A stretch of DNA of 64,000 nt, from contig JBGVIL010000189.1 in the NCBI GenBank assembly GCA_045123185.1, positions 1-64,000 on the forward strand. The letters are read 5' to 3'. Below, one piece after another: positions 8,311 through 15,885 of this stretch. The translations under genes were made by a program, and so were the position numbers. Positions within the stretch are counted from its first letter, which is position 1. Each line of letters opens with the position of its first letter. The DNA comes from UBA1231 sp045123185 (GTDB lineage: Bacteria > Bacillota_I > Bacilli_A > ML615J-28 > CAG-313). Under the pieces are notes generated by a model that ran no database searches, was not told the origin of the DNA, and saw only the letters and a list, made by a program, of their open reading frames with translations.

Positions 8311-9432
8311 ATGGCTTATATTAATTATCCTCGTGAATTATTAGACAAATTCTGTATGGAGGCTTTCCAAAAATTTGGATTCACAGAACAAGAAAGTAGA
8401 ATTATTACTGACGTATTAATTATGTCAGACGACTTTGGTATCGAATCTCACGGTATGCAACGTTTAGTTCGTTATCATAAAGGTATCGAAAGTGGTTTAA
8501 TTAAAATTGATGCAAAACCTGAAGTTGTTTTCGAAACTCCAATTAGTGCAGTTATCGATGGACATTCTGGAATGGGTCAATTAATTGGACACAAAGCTAT
8601 GCAACTTGCTATTGAAAAAGCAAAACAATCTGGTGTTGGTATTGTTTCAGTAAGAAACTCTAACCACTATGGTATTGCTGGTTATTATGCAAGACTTGCA
8701 ATGGATCAAGGATTAATCGGATTCTCATCAACAAACAGTGAAGCAATCATGGTTCCTACATTTGGTAAAAAAGCAATGTTAGGTTCAAACCCTATTGCTG
8801 TATCAGCTCCAGCTGATCCATATCCATTCTTCTTTGATGCATCTACAACTGTTGTAACTCGTGGTAAACTTGAAATGTATAACAAAATGAGCAAACCAAT
8901 TCCAACTGGTTGGGCTGTTAACAAAGCTGGTGAATCAAGTAATAACGCAAACGAAGTACTTGGTAACATCAAAGCTCATGAAGGTGGAGGTATCGTTCCT
9001 CTTGGTGGTGACACTGAATTATTAGGAAGCCATAAAGGTTATGGATATGGTATGCTTTGTGAATTATTCTCTTCTATTCTTTCACAAGGTTATACATCTG
9101 CTCATACAATGCAAAATGGTTTCTCAGGTATTTGTCATGGATTTATGGCTATTAATCCTGCATACTTTGGCGATCCAGAAGCTATTAAAGCACACTTTAG
9201 TAAATATTTAACTGAACTTCGTGAAAGTCCAAAAGCTGATGGTGCTGAACGTATTTACACTCATGGCGAAAAAGAAATGGAAGCTATCGTTAAAGTTCAA
9301 AAAGAAGGTATTCCAGTAAATGAAAATACAGTTAAAGAAATGATCGACATGGCTGAATATTTAGGAATGGATGTTAAAGCTTATTTCGGTGATTTCAAAG
9401 CATCTGATGACAAATTCAAGAGTGCATACTAA
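8311..9432 (+). CDS. Ldh_2-family NAD(P)-dependent malate/L-lactate dehydrogenase
   Basis: This cytoplasmic 2-hydroxyacid dehydrogenase belongs to the malate/L-lactate/sulfolactate family (MdhII/YbiC type), unrelated in fold to classical LDH or MDH. It has 373 residues, slightly longer than the usual 330-360. The family motifs are visible: SHGMQRLVRY near residue 48, the catalytic histidine in NSNHYGIAGYYA near 117-120, GSNPIAVSAPA near 163 and GSHKGYGYGML near 244. AAAGGTG precedes the ATG. It heads an operon with a malic enzyme 20 bases downstream, which favours malate/oxaloacetate as the substrate pair. Related enzymes acting on lactate or other hydroxyacids cannot be excluded. Confidence 0.88.
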   Translation: MAYINYPRELLDKFCMEAFQKFGFTEQESRIITDVLIMSDDFGIESHGMQRLVRYHKGIESGLIKIDAKPEVVFETPISAVIDGHSGMGQLIGHKAMQLAIEKAKQSGVGIVSVRNSNHYGIAGYYARLAMDQGLIGFSSTNSEAIMVPTFGKKAMLGSNPIAVSAPADPYPFFFDASTTVVTRGKLEMYNKMSKPIPTGWAVNKAGESSNNANEVLGNIKAHEGGGIVPLGGDTELLGSHKGYGYGMLCELFSSILSQGYTSAHTMQNGFSGICHGFMAINPAYFGDPEAIKAHFSKYLTELRESPKADGAERIYTHGEKEMEAIVKVQKEGIPVNENTVKEMIDMAEYLGMDVKAYFGDFKASDDKFKSAY

Positions 9433-9452
9433 AATTAAAGGAGAACAAAAAA

Positions 9453-10634
9453 ATGGCTGAAAAAACAGTTTATGAAAAGAGTTTAGACTTACATGCAAAA
9501 CATCATGGTAAAATTGGTGTTGTGTCAAAAGTAAGAGTTGAAAATCGTGATGACTTATCACAAGCATATTCACCTGGTGTTGCTGAACCATGTCGTCAAA
9601 TTGCTGCTAACCCAAGTGAAGTTTATACTTATACTGCAAAAGGTAACTTAGTTGCTGTCGTATCTGATGGTACTGCAGTACTTGGTCTTGGTGATATTGG
9701 TCCACTTGCTGCTATGCCAGTTATGGAAGGAAAATCAATTTTATTCAAAGAATTTGCTGGTGTTGATGCTTTCCCAATTTGCTTAGATACTAAAGATACT
9801 GAAGAAATTATCGAAACTGTTAAACGTATTGCTCCATGCTTTGGCGGTATTAACTTAGAAGATATTTCTGCTCCACGTTGTTTCGAAATTGAAAGACGTT
9901 TAAAAGAAGAATTAGATATTCCTGTATTCCATGATGACCAACATGGTACAGCTATCGTTGTTTGTGCTGGTTTAATTAACGCATTAAAACTTGTTGGTAA
10001 AAAATGGGAAGATGCAAGAATCGTAATTAATGGTGCTGGTTCTGCTGGTATTTCTATTTGTAAATTAATCCTACAATTTGGTGCTGGTGATGTTGTTCTT
10101 GTTGATAGACAAGGTGCATTATGCCCAGGTGAAGAATGGATGAACCCTGCTCAAAAAGCTATGGCTGAAATTACAAATAAAAATAAACAAAGAGGACCTC
10201 TTGCTGAAATTATCAAAGATAAAGATATTTTCATCGGTGTATCTGCACCTAACTTAGTAACAGCTGAAATGGTTAGAACAATGGCTAAAGATGCTATCGT
10301 ATTTGCTATGGCTAACCCAGTTCCAGAAGTTATGCCAGATGTTGCGAAAGCAGGTGGTGCTCGTGTTGTTGCAACTGGTCGTTCAGATTTCCCTAACCAA
10401 GTTAATAACGTATTAGTATTCCCTGGTATTTTCCGTGGTGCATTAGACGTTAAAGCTAGAGATATTACTGAAGAAATGAAACTTGCAGCAAGTAGAGCAA
10501 TTGCTTCTTTAGTTACAGATGAAGAATTAAATGAAGAATACATTATTCCATCTCCATTCGATAAACGTGTTTGTGCAGTTGTTGCCAAAGAAGTTGGTCG
10601 TGTAGCAATTGAACAAGGTATTACTAAAGAATAA
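9453..10634 (+). CDS. Malic enzyme (oxaloacetate-decarboxylating malate dehydrogenase)
   Basis: This enzyme oxidatively decarboxylates L-malate to pyruvate and CO2 using NAD(P) and a divalent metal. The 393 residues match the short bacterial form that lacks a phosphotransacetylase domain. Visible features are YSPGVAEPC near residue 38 (catalytic Tyr region), LDTKDTEE near 111 (catalytic Lys region), the metal-binding run NLEDISAPRC near 138, FHDDQHGTA near 162 and the Rossmann motif GAGSAGIS near 195. AAAGGAG precedes the start. Together with the upstream dehydrogenase it connects malate, oxaloacetate and pyruvate. The symmetric hairpin that follows partly separates it from larA. Confidence 0.94.
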   Translation: MAEKTVYEKSLDLHAKHHGKIGVVSKVRVENRDDLSQAYSPGVAEPCRQIAANPSEVYTYTAKGNLVAVVSDGTAVLGLGDIGPLAAMPVMEGKSILFKEFAGVDAFPICLDTKDTEEIIETVKRIAPCFGGINLEDISAPRCFEIERRLKEELDIPVFHDDQHGTAIVVCAGLINALKLVGKKWEDARIVINGAGSAGISICKLILQFGAGDVVLVDRQGALCPGEEWMNPAQKAMAEITNKNKQRGPLAEIIKDKDIFIGVSAPNLVTAEMVRTMAKDAIVFAMANPVPEVMPDVAKAGGARVVATGRSDFPNQVNNVLVFPGIFRGALDVKARDITEEMKLAASRAIASLVTDEELNEEYIIPSPFDKRVCAVVAKEVGRVAIEQGITKE

Positions 10635-10640
10635 TTAAAT

Positions 10641-10670
10641 TAAAATGTGCAATAATTATTGCACATTTTA
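10641..10670 (+). terminator. 30-base perfect palindrome between malic enzyme and larA
   Basis: The 30 bases read the same on both strands (arms around AATAATTATT, with TGTGCA-type ends). As RNA it forms a hairpin with a T-rich tail and could be a leaky terminator reducing larA expression. The exact dyad symmetry would also suit a protein operator. The larA ribosome site follows 9 bases later and there is no clear new promoter. Confidence 0.6.
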
Positions 10671-10692
10671 TTCTAAAAAAGGAGTTAATAAA

Positions 10693-11970
10693 ATGGCAAA
10701 ATTTAAATTCCCATACTATAAATCTCACATTGAATATGAAATAAAAGATGAACTTGTTGCAGGCGTCTTAGTATCTCAAACTGAAGATTATGTTCCTGAG
10801 GCTGGTGAATCAGAACTTGTTAGACTTGCGTTAAATAATCCAATTGGAACTGAACCATTATCAAAACTTACAATTGGTAAAAAACATATTGTGATTATTT
10901 CAAGTGATCATACAAGACCTGTACCAAGTCATATTACAATGCCAATAATTTTAGAAGAAATTCGTAAAAATAATCCAGATGTTAAGATTACAATATTAAT
11001 TGCAACTGGTATGCATAGACCTACAACTCATGAAGAGTTGGTTGCAAAATATGGTGAAAAAATTGTTAAAGAAGAACGAATTGTTGTTCATAGTGCGTAC
11101 GAAGATAATGATATGACTTTTAAAGGAATCCTCCCATCAGGTGGTGTACTTTGGGTTAATAAACTAGTTGATGAATGTGATTTATTAATTAGTGAAGGCT
11201 TTATTGAACCGCATTTCTTTGCTGGTTTTTCTGGTGGTAGAAAATCAGTACTTCCAGGTATTGCTTCTAAAAAGACAGTTCTTTGGAACCATAATGCTAA
11301 GTTTATAGCTAGTGGTTTAGCAAAAGCAGGTAATTTAGAAACTAATCCAATTCATAAAGATATGTTATTTGCAGCAAAAGCAGTTGGTCTTGCATTTATT
11401 TTAAATGTTGTATTAAATGGTGAAAAGAAAGTAATTAAAGCATTTGCAGGTGATGTTGAACAAGCTCACGCTCATGGTTGTAAATTAGTAAAAGATATTG
11501 CTGAAGTAAAACCAATTTACTCCGATATTGTTATTACAACTAATGGTGGATATCCACTTGATCAAAACATTTATCAAACAGTAAAAGGTATGACTGCGGC
11601 TGAAGCAACTGTAAATGAAAATGGTGTTATTATTATTTGTTCATCATGTGCTGATGGTACTGGTGGAGAATTCTTCTATAAACTTTTAGCTGATAATGAA
11701 TCGGCAAAAATCGCTTATCAAAAATTGAATGATGTAGAACCAAAAGATACTGAATTCGATCAATGGGAAGCACAAATTCTTGCAAGAATTCTAACTAAAG
11801 CTCATGTGATTATTGTTAGTAACCATTGTGATCCAGCAATTATTAAAGCAATGCATATTAAACATGCTTATAATTTAGATGAAGCTTTACAAATGGCAAG
11901 AGACATTGTTGGTGAAAATAAAAAGATTACAATTATTCCAGATGGTATTAGTGTAATCGTTAAAGAATAG
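10693..11970 (+). CDS. larA: Nickel-pincer lactate racemase family protein LarA
   Basis: LarA interconverts D- and L-lactate with a nickel-pincer nucleotide cofactor. The protein has 425 residues, like L. plantarum LarA. Key residues fall at exactly the same numbers: R75 in SDHTRP, H108 in GMHRPT, H174 and K184 in EPHFFAGFSGGRKS, and H200 in LWNHN. I chose the ATG at 10693 because AGGAG sits 8 bases before it; the longer frame starts inside the palindrome. The cofactor genes larB, larC and larE are not in this window and must be elsewhere if the enzyme is active. The operon with a malate-type dehydrogenase and malic enzyme leaves open a different hydroxyacid such as malate. Confidence 0.88.
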   Translation: MAKFKFPYYKSHIEYEIKDELVAGVLVSQTEDYVPEAGESELVRLALNNPIGTEPLSKLTIGKKHIVIISSDHTRPVPSHITMPIILEEIRKNNPDVKITILIATGMHRPTTHEELVAKYGEKIVKEERIVVHSAYEDNDMTFKGILPSGGVLWVNKLVDECDLLISEGFIEPHFFAGFSGGRKSVLPGIASKKTVLWNHNAKFIASGLAKAGNLETNPIHKDMLFAAKAVGLAFILNVVLNGEKKVIKAFAGDVEQAHAHGCKLVKDIAEVKPIYSDIVITTNGGYPLDQNIYQTVKGMTAAEATVNENGVIIICSSCADGTGGEFFYKLLADNESAKIAYQKLNDVEPKDTEFDQWEAQILARILTKAHVIIVSNHCDPAIIKAMHIKHAYNLDEALQMARDIVGENKKITIIPDGISVIVKE

Positions 11971-11981
11971 TAAATATTAAT

Positions 11982-12008
11982 GGTCTTGAATTTCAAGACC
12001 TTTTTTTT
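11982..12008 (+). terminator. Terminator after larA
   Basis: GGTCTTGAA and TTCAAGACC form a 9-bp stem with a single-base loop in the linear reading, followed by eight T residues. Confidence 0.88.
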
Positions 12009-12033
12009 GTTTAAAAAATATTTTTTAATTTAA

Positions 12034-12063
12034 TTGACAACAAAAGATAGTAAAGAGTATAAT
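12034..12063 (+). promoter_or_regulatory. SigA-type promoter for tldD-tldE
   Basis: A perfect TTGACA (12034-12039) and a perfect TATAAT (12058-12063) are 18 bases apart, about 22 bases before the tldD start. Confidence 0.85.
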
Positions 12064-12085
12064 TTTGGCAAGGAGGATTAATACA

Positions 12086-13501
12086 ATGAGTGTTAAACAA
12101 AAGAAAGTTTTTGGAATTGATGAACAATCAGCCAAAGAGATATTAGAAGTAGCATTATCAACAGGTGGTGATTTTGCTGAAGTTTATATGGAAGAAACTA
12201 CAAATGAAACATTATCTTTAGTTTCAGGAAGATTAGAAAAAGCTGATGTATCTAAAGTGAAAGGTGCAGCAGTACGTATTATTAAAGGGACATTAGAAGT
12301 AAACTGCTCAACTACAATTTGTACAAAAGAAGCATTACTTGAAAAAGCTCGCGTTTTAGCTGGAAGTTTTAATGGTGAAAAATCTACTGATGTTAAAGAA
12401 TTTAATGAAACAGAAGTAGAATTACATGTTAATCCAATTAAAATTAGAAATGAAAATAATGATTTTGAAGTATCATTATTACAAGAAGCAACTAAAGGTG
12501 CTAAAGAATATAGCGCTGAAATTGTTCAAGTATTAGCAAATTTAACTAAGAAAGATCAACAAATGTTTGTGTTTGCAAGTGATGGTACCTGGGCTACTGA
12601 TCACAGATGTAATACAAGAATTGGTTTAAATGCTGTTGCAAGTGATGGCAAGAGTATGCAAGCTGTAAGCGACTCATTTGGACGTAACCAAGGATTAGAA
12701 ATGTTTGAAGGATTTAATCCTTATGAATTTGGTAAAACTATTGCTGCAAACTCAGTTGAAATGTTACATGCTGATGAAATGACTGGTGGTGAAATGCCAG
12801 TTGTACTACACAATGGATTTGGCGGAGTCATTCTTCATGAAGCTTGTGTACATGGTTTAGAAGCAACTTCAGTTGCAAATGGTATGAGTGTATTCTGTTG
12901 TAAAGTTGGTCAAAAAATCGCTAGTGATATTGTTAATGCAGTTGATGAAGGCGTTAGTGATAATCTATGGGGTTCAATCAATGTTGATGATGAAGGTACA
13001 CCATCACAAAGAAGATTATTGATTGAAAATGGTATTTTAAAAGGATACTTAGTTGATAAACGTAATTCACGTAAAATGGATCATCCAATTACTGGTTCTT
13101 CAAGACGTGAATCTTATAAATTCCAAACAACATCAAGAATGACTAATACTTATTTCTTACCAGGTACTTCAACATTTGAAGAAATTATTGCAAATACTGA
13201 AAAAGGGCTATTTGCTAAACAAATGGGTGGTGGATCTGTTAATCCAGCAACTGGTGAATTTAACTTTGCTGTAAATGTTGGTTATTTAATTGAAAATGGT
13301 AAAATCACAAAACCTGTTAAAGGAGCAACTTTAGTAGGATCAGGTAAAGACGTATTACAAAGAATTGATATGATTGCTGATAACTTATCGTTTGGTTATG
13401 GTATGTGTGGTTCAATGAGCGGTTCAGTTCCTACAATTGTTGGACAACCTACTATTCGCGTTTCTCATATGACAGTTGGTGGAAAAGGAGGTAACAAATA
13501 A
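12086..13501 (+). CDS. tldD: Metalloprotease TldD
   Basis: TldD is the catalytic subunit of the TldD/TldE heterodimeric zinc protease, which degrades unfolded peptides and in some bacteria matures peptide antibiotics (family knowledge). The protein has 471 residues. The HExxxH zinc site is HEACVH near residue 251, followed by GLEATSVANG. Later family blocks include DDEGTPSQRR, MTNTYFLPG and QMGGGSVNPATGEF. I chose the ATG at 12086, directly after AGGAGGATTAATACA, over an upstream TTG that overlaps the promoter. The stop overlaps the tldE start (TAATG), so the two subunits are translationally coupled. No peptide-antibiotic precursor is seen nearby. Confidence 0.93.
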   Translation: MSVKQKKVFGIDEQSAKEILEVALSTGGDFAEVYMEETTNETLSLVSGRLEKADVSKVKGAAVRIIKGTLEVNCSTTICTKEALLEKARVLAGSFNGEKSTDVKEFNETEVELHVNPIKIRNENNDFEVSLLQEATKGAKEYSAEIVQVLANLTKKDQQMFVFASDGTWATDHRCNTRIGLNAVASDGKSMQAVSDSFGRNQGLEMFEGFNPYEFGKTIAANSVEMLHADEMTGGEMPVVLHNGFGGVILHEACVHGLEATSVANGMSVFCCKVGQKIASDIVNAVDEGVSDNLWGSINVDDEGTPSQRRLLIENGILKGYLVDKRNSRKMDHPITGSSRRESYKFQTTSRMTNTYFLPGTSTFEEIIANTEKGLFAKQMGGGSVNPATGEFNFAVNVGYLIENGKITKPVKGATLVGSGKDVLQRIDMIADNLSFGYGMCGSMSGSVPTIVGQPTIRVSHMTVGGKGGNK

Positions 13502-14832
13502 TGACTCTACAAGACATTATTAAAAATGGACTTCAATTAGGATTAGAAGAAGTTGAAGTATATGTTAGTACATCTGAAAGTAATTCATTAAAATTAAATG
13601 ATGGTGAATTAGATGCATATAACATGAAAGAAATCTTCGGTGTTTCTATTCGTGGTTTAAAAGATGGAAAAATGGGCTATGTTTATACTGAAACATTAGA
13701 AGACGAAAGTGTTTTAAGTGTTTTAAAACAATTAGTTGAAAATGTTACTTCTTTAGAAACAAAAGAACAAGAATTTATGTTTGCTGGTGGAGCTACTTAT
13801 CAAGAAGTTCCTGTAGTTAAATCAGATTATAAAGAACATTCAACACAAGAAAAAATTGATTTATTAAAAAGAATCAATAATGAATTATTAGCTAAAAGTG
13901 AAAAGATTGTTAAGGTTGGTTATTGTCAATATTCTGAATCATCACAAAAAATTCAAATTATGAATTCTAAAGGTTTAAATTTAGAAAAATCTTATTCATA
14001 CATTTCTGCTTTTGGTGGTGCATTAGCTGCTGATAATGGTTCAACATTTATTGGTATTTCAGGTGATGTAAACACTAAATTTGCTGATTTAGAAGTAGAA
14101 CGTATTATTGATGAAGCATCAAAATCAGCTTTAGATCAAATTGGTGCTGGCTTTGTAAAGTCTGGTCATTATCCTGTTGTATTACATCGTGATGTTGCAA
14201 CTTCAATTTTACAAGCATTTACTCAAGTATTCCAAGCAGATGCAGCTTTAAAGAAATTAACTATCTTAACTGATAAAATTGGTACAAAAGTATTTGGTGA
14301 AAATATTACTATTGTTGATGATCCTTACTATAACGACGCATTAATTCAAACTCCATTTGATGATGAAGGTGTTCCTTGTAAAACAAAACTTGTTGTTGAA
14401 AATGGTGTATTTAATGGATTCTTACATAATTTAAAAACTGCTAATTTCTTTAAATGTGAACCAACTGGTAATGGATTTAAATTAGGTGTTGCGGGAGCCG
14501 TATCAACTCGACCAACTAATTTATTTATTAAAGAAGGAAATAAAACTAAAGATGAAATTATCGCAACTGTTGAAGATGGATTATATATTACAGATGTTCA
14601 AGGTTTACATGCTGGATTAAATCCAATTTCAGGTGATTTCAATGTCCAATCAAAAGGTTTCTTAATTAAAAATGGTAAATTAGATCAACCAGTAACATTA
14701 TTTGTAACTTCAGGTAATTTCTATGAATTATTAAATAATGTTGAAGAAATTGGTAATGATATTGAAAAGCGTTTTAGCGGTGTTGCTGCTCCAACATTAA
14801 AAATTAAATCTTTAGCAATCTCTGGTAAATAA
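13501..14832 (+). CDS. tldE: TldE/PmbA, non-catalytic partner of TldD
   Basis: This is a TldD/PmbA-fold protein of 443 residues lacking the HExxxH motif; the corresponding place reads YPVVLHRDVATSILQAF. That is normal for TldE (PmbA), which forms the heterodimer with TldD and shapes its cleft. Family blocks include DDEGVPCKTK, GVAGAVSTRPTNLF and SGDFNVQSKGF. It begins with a one-base overlap with tldD and is closed by a terminator, making a clean two-gene operon. The product is cytoplasmic, with no signal peptide. Confidence 0.92.
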   Translation: MTLQDIIKNGLQLGLEEVEVYVSTSESNSLKLNDGELDAYNMKEIFGVSIRGLKDGKMGYVYTETLEDESVLSVLKQLVENVTSLETKEQEFMFAGGATYQEVPVVKSDYKEHSTQEKIDLLKRINNELLAKSEKIVKVGYCQYSESSQKIQIMNSKGLNLEKSYSYISAFGGALAADNGSTFIGISGDVNTKFADLEVERIIDEASKSALDQIGAGFVKSGHYPVVLHRDVATSILQAFTQVFQADAALKKLTILTDKIGTKVFGENITIVDDPYYNDALIQTPFDDEGVPCKTKLVVENGVFNGFLHNLKTANFFKCEPTGNGFKLGVAGAVSTRPTNLFIKEGNKTKDEIIATVEDGLYITDVQGLHAGLNPISGDFNVQSKGFLIKNGKLDQPVTLFVTSGNFYELLNNVEEIGNDIEKRFSGVAAPTLKIKSLAISGK

Positions 14833-14837
14833 TTAAT

Positions 14838-14870
14838 AAAAGTTCCAAGAAATTGGAACTTTTATTTTTT
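14838..14870 (+). terminator. Terminator after tldE
   Basis: AAAAGTTCCAA and TTGGAACTTTT form an 11-bp stem around GAAA, followed by T residues. Confidence 0.9.
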
Positions 14871-14876
14871 AATTAC

Positions 14877-14905
14877 TTTTCATAATAATCGAATAATGTT
14901 ATAAT
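14877..14905 (+). promoter_or_regulatory. Probable promoter for the YwaF-like gene
   Basis: TATAAT at 14900-14905 has a weak TTTTCA at 14877-14882, 17 bases upstream. Confidence 0.5.
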
Positions 14906-14934
14906 TGGTCATATTTTATAATGGAGAATATCTT

Positions 14935-15714
14935 ATGTTTACTTTAAATCATTTTATTTGGCTTGCAGTATGTTTGATTGTAATTACTATATCTGTTATC
15001 TTACTTAGAAAATATAAGCCAGGACTTAAGTGGGTACTTACAGTTGCGTGTATAGTATCAGTAGTATCTGAATTAGTTAAGACATTTAGTTTGATGAAAT
15101 TAATACCTAGTGCTGATGGTACAATGTTTTATCCTTATATAGAATTAGAAAATGTGCCATTTCATTTATGTTCAATCCAAATAATACTAATATTTATGAC
15201 TAGATTTATGAAAGAATCTAGTAAAAGAACCACAATTCTTGCTTTTATGTATCCAACAACTATTGTGGGAGCATTTGCTGCAATAATGATTCCAACAGTA
15301 TTTACTAAGCATGTTCCAGTTGAAAATGCGTTCACTCATATTATGGCTTACCAATTCTTTTTATATCATGCTATGTTAATTATTCTTGGTATCTATATTG
15401 TAATGTCAAAAGAAGTTAAGATAGAAAAGAAACACTTTATTTCATCTTTCTTAATATTATTTGCATTATCATTCATTTCCTTATATGTAAATTCAATTTT
15501 TGCAAATGTTAGATATGTTAATGGTGAGGTTGTTAGTATTGATTATGTTGGTAATTTTTTCTTTACTTATGAAACACCAATCGGAATTCGTTTTACGAAG
15601 ATTTGGCATTGGTATTTGTACTATAGTATCTTGTTTAGCATTGCACCTATGTTCTTATTTGTGTTTTTCTTACCTTTTTTTGGTACTAAAAAAAGTCAAA
15701 GAAATACAAATTAA
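14935..15714 (+). CDS. YwaF/TIGR02206-like multi-pass membrane protein
   Basis: This 259-residue integral membrane protein has about seven hydrophobic segments. It resembles the YwaF/TIGR02206 family, seen in the central FHLCSIQIIL motif near residue 72, a PTTIVG block near 107 and FLYHAMLIILG near 142. No biochemical function is known to me for this bacterial family. I took the ATG at 14935 because GGAGAA lies 6 bases upstream; an earlier in-frame TTG falls on the -10 box. It is a single-gene unit between two terminators. Confidence 0.72.
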   Translation: MFTLNHFIWLAVCLIVITISVILLRKYKPGLKWVLTVACIVSVVSELVKTFSLMKLIPSADGTMFYPYIELENVPFHLCSIQIILIFMTRFMKESSKRTTILAFMYPTTIVGAFAAIMIPTVFTKHVPVENAFTHIMAYQFFLYHAMLIILGIYIVMSKEVKIEKKHFISSFLILFALSFISLYVNSIFANVRYVNGEVVSIDYVGNFFFTYETPIGIRFTKIWHWYLYYSILFSIAPMFLFVFFLPFFGTKKSQRNTN

Positions 15715-15720
15715 TAAGCC

Positions 15721-15747
15721 AAAAAGCACCTTATTGGTGCTTTTTTT
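15721..15747 (+). terminator. Terminator after the YwaF-like gene
   Basis: AAAAAGCACC and GGTGCTTTTT enclose TTATT and are followed by more T residues. Confidence 0.9.
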
Positions 15748-15775
15748 ATATTTTAGAGTTGTGAAAAAATCAACA

Positions 15776-15789
15776 AGTAAGCGTTTACA
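15776..15789 (+). promoter_or_regulatory. cre-like site upstream of oppA
   Basis: AGTAAGCGTTTACA matches the cre consensus TGNAANCGNTNNCA at all fixed positions except the first base, and its core GTAAGCGTTTAC is close to symmetric. It lies 22 bases upstream of the -35 box of oppA. Confidence 0.55.
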
Positions 15790-15811
15790 TTGAAAATTTG
15801 AGAGAAATGTG

Positions 15812-15841
15812 TTGACATAGTTTTTTAATATATGGTATAAT
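15812..15841 (+). promoter_or_regulatory. Strong SigA-type promoter for the opp operon
   Basis: Perfect TTGACA (15812-15817) and perfect TATAAT (15836-15841) are 18 bases apart, with an extended TGG element before the -10 box. This is among the best promoters in the window, as expected for an abundant binding protein. Confidence 0.88.
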
Positions 15842-15885
15842 ATTGTAAACATTTCAAAAATGTTTAATATTATAGGAGGAAAATT

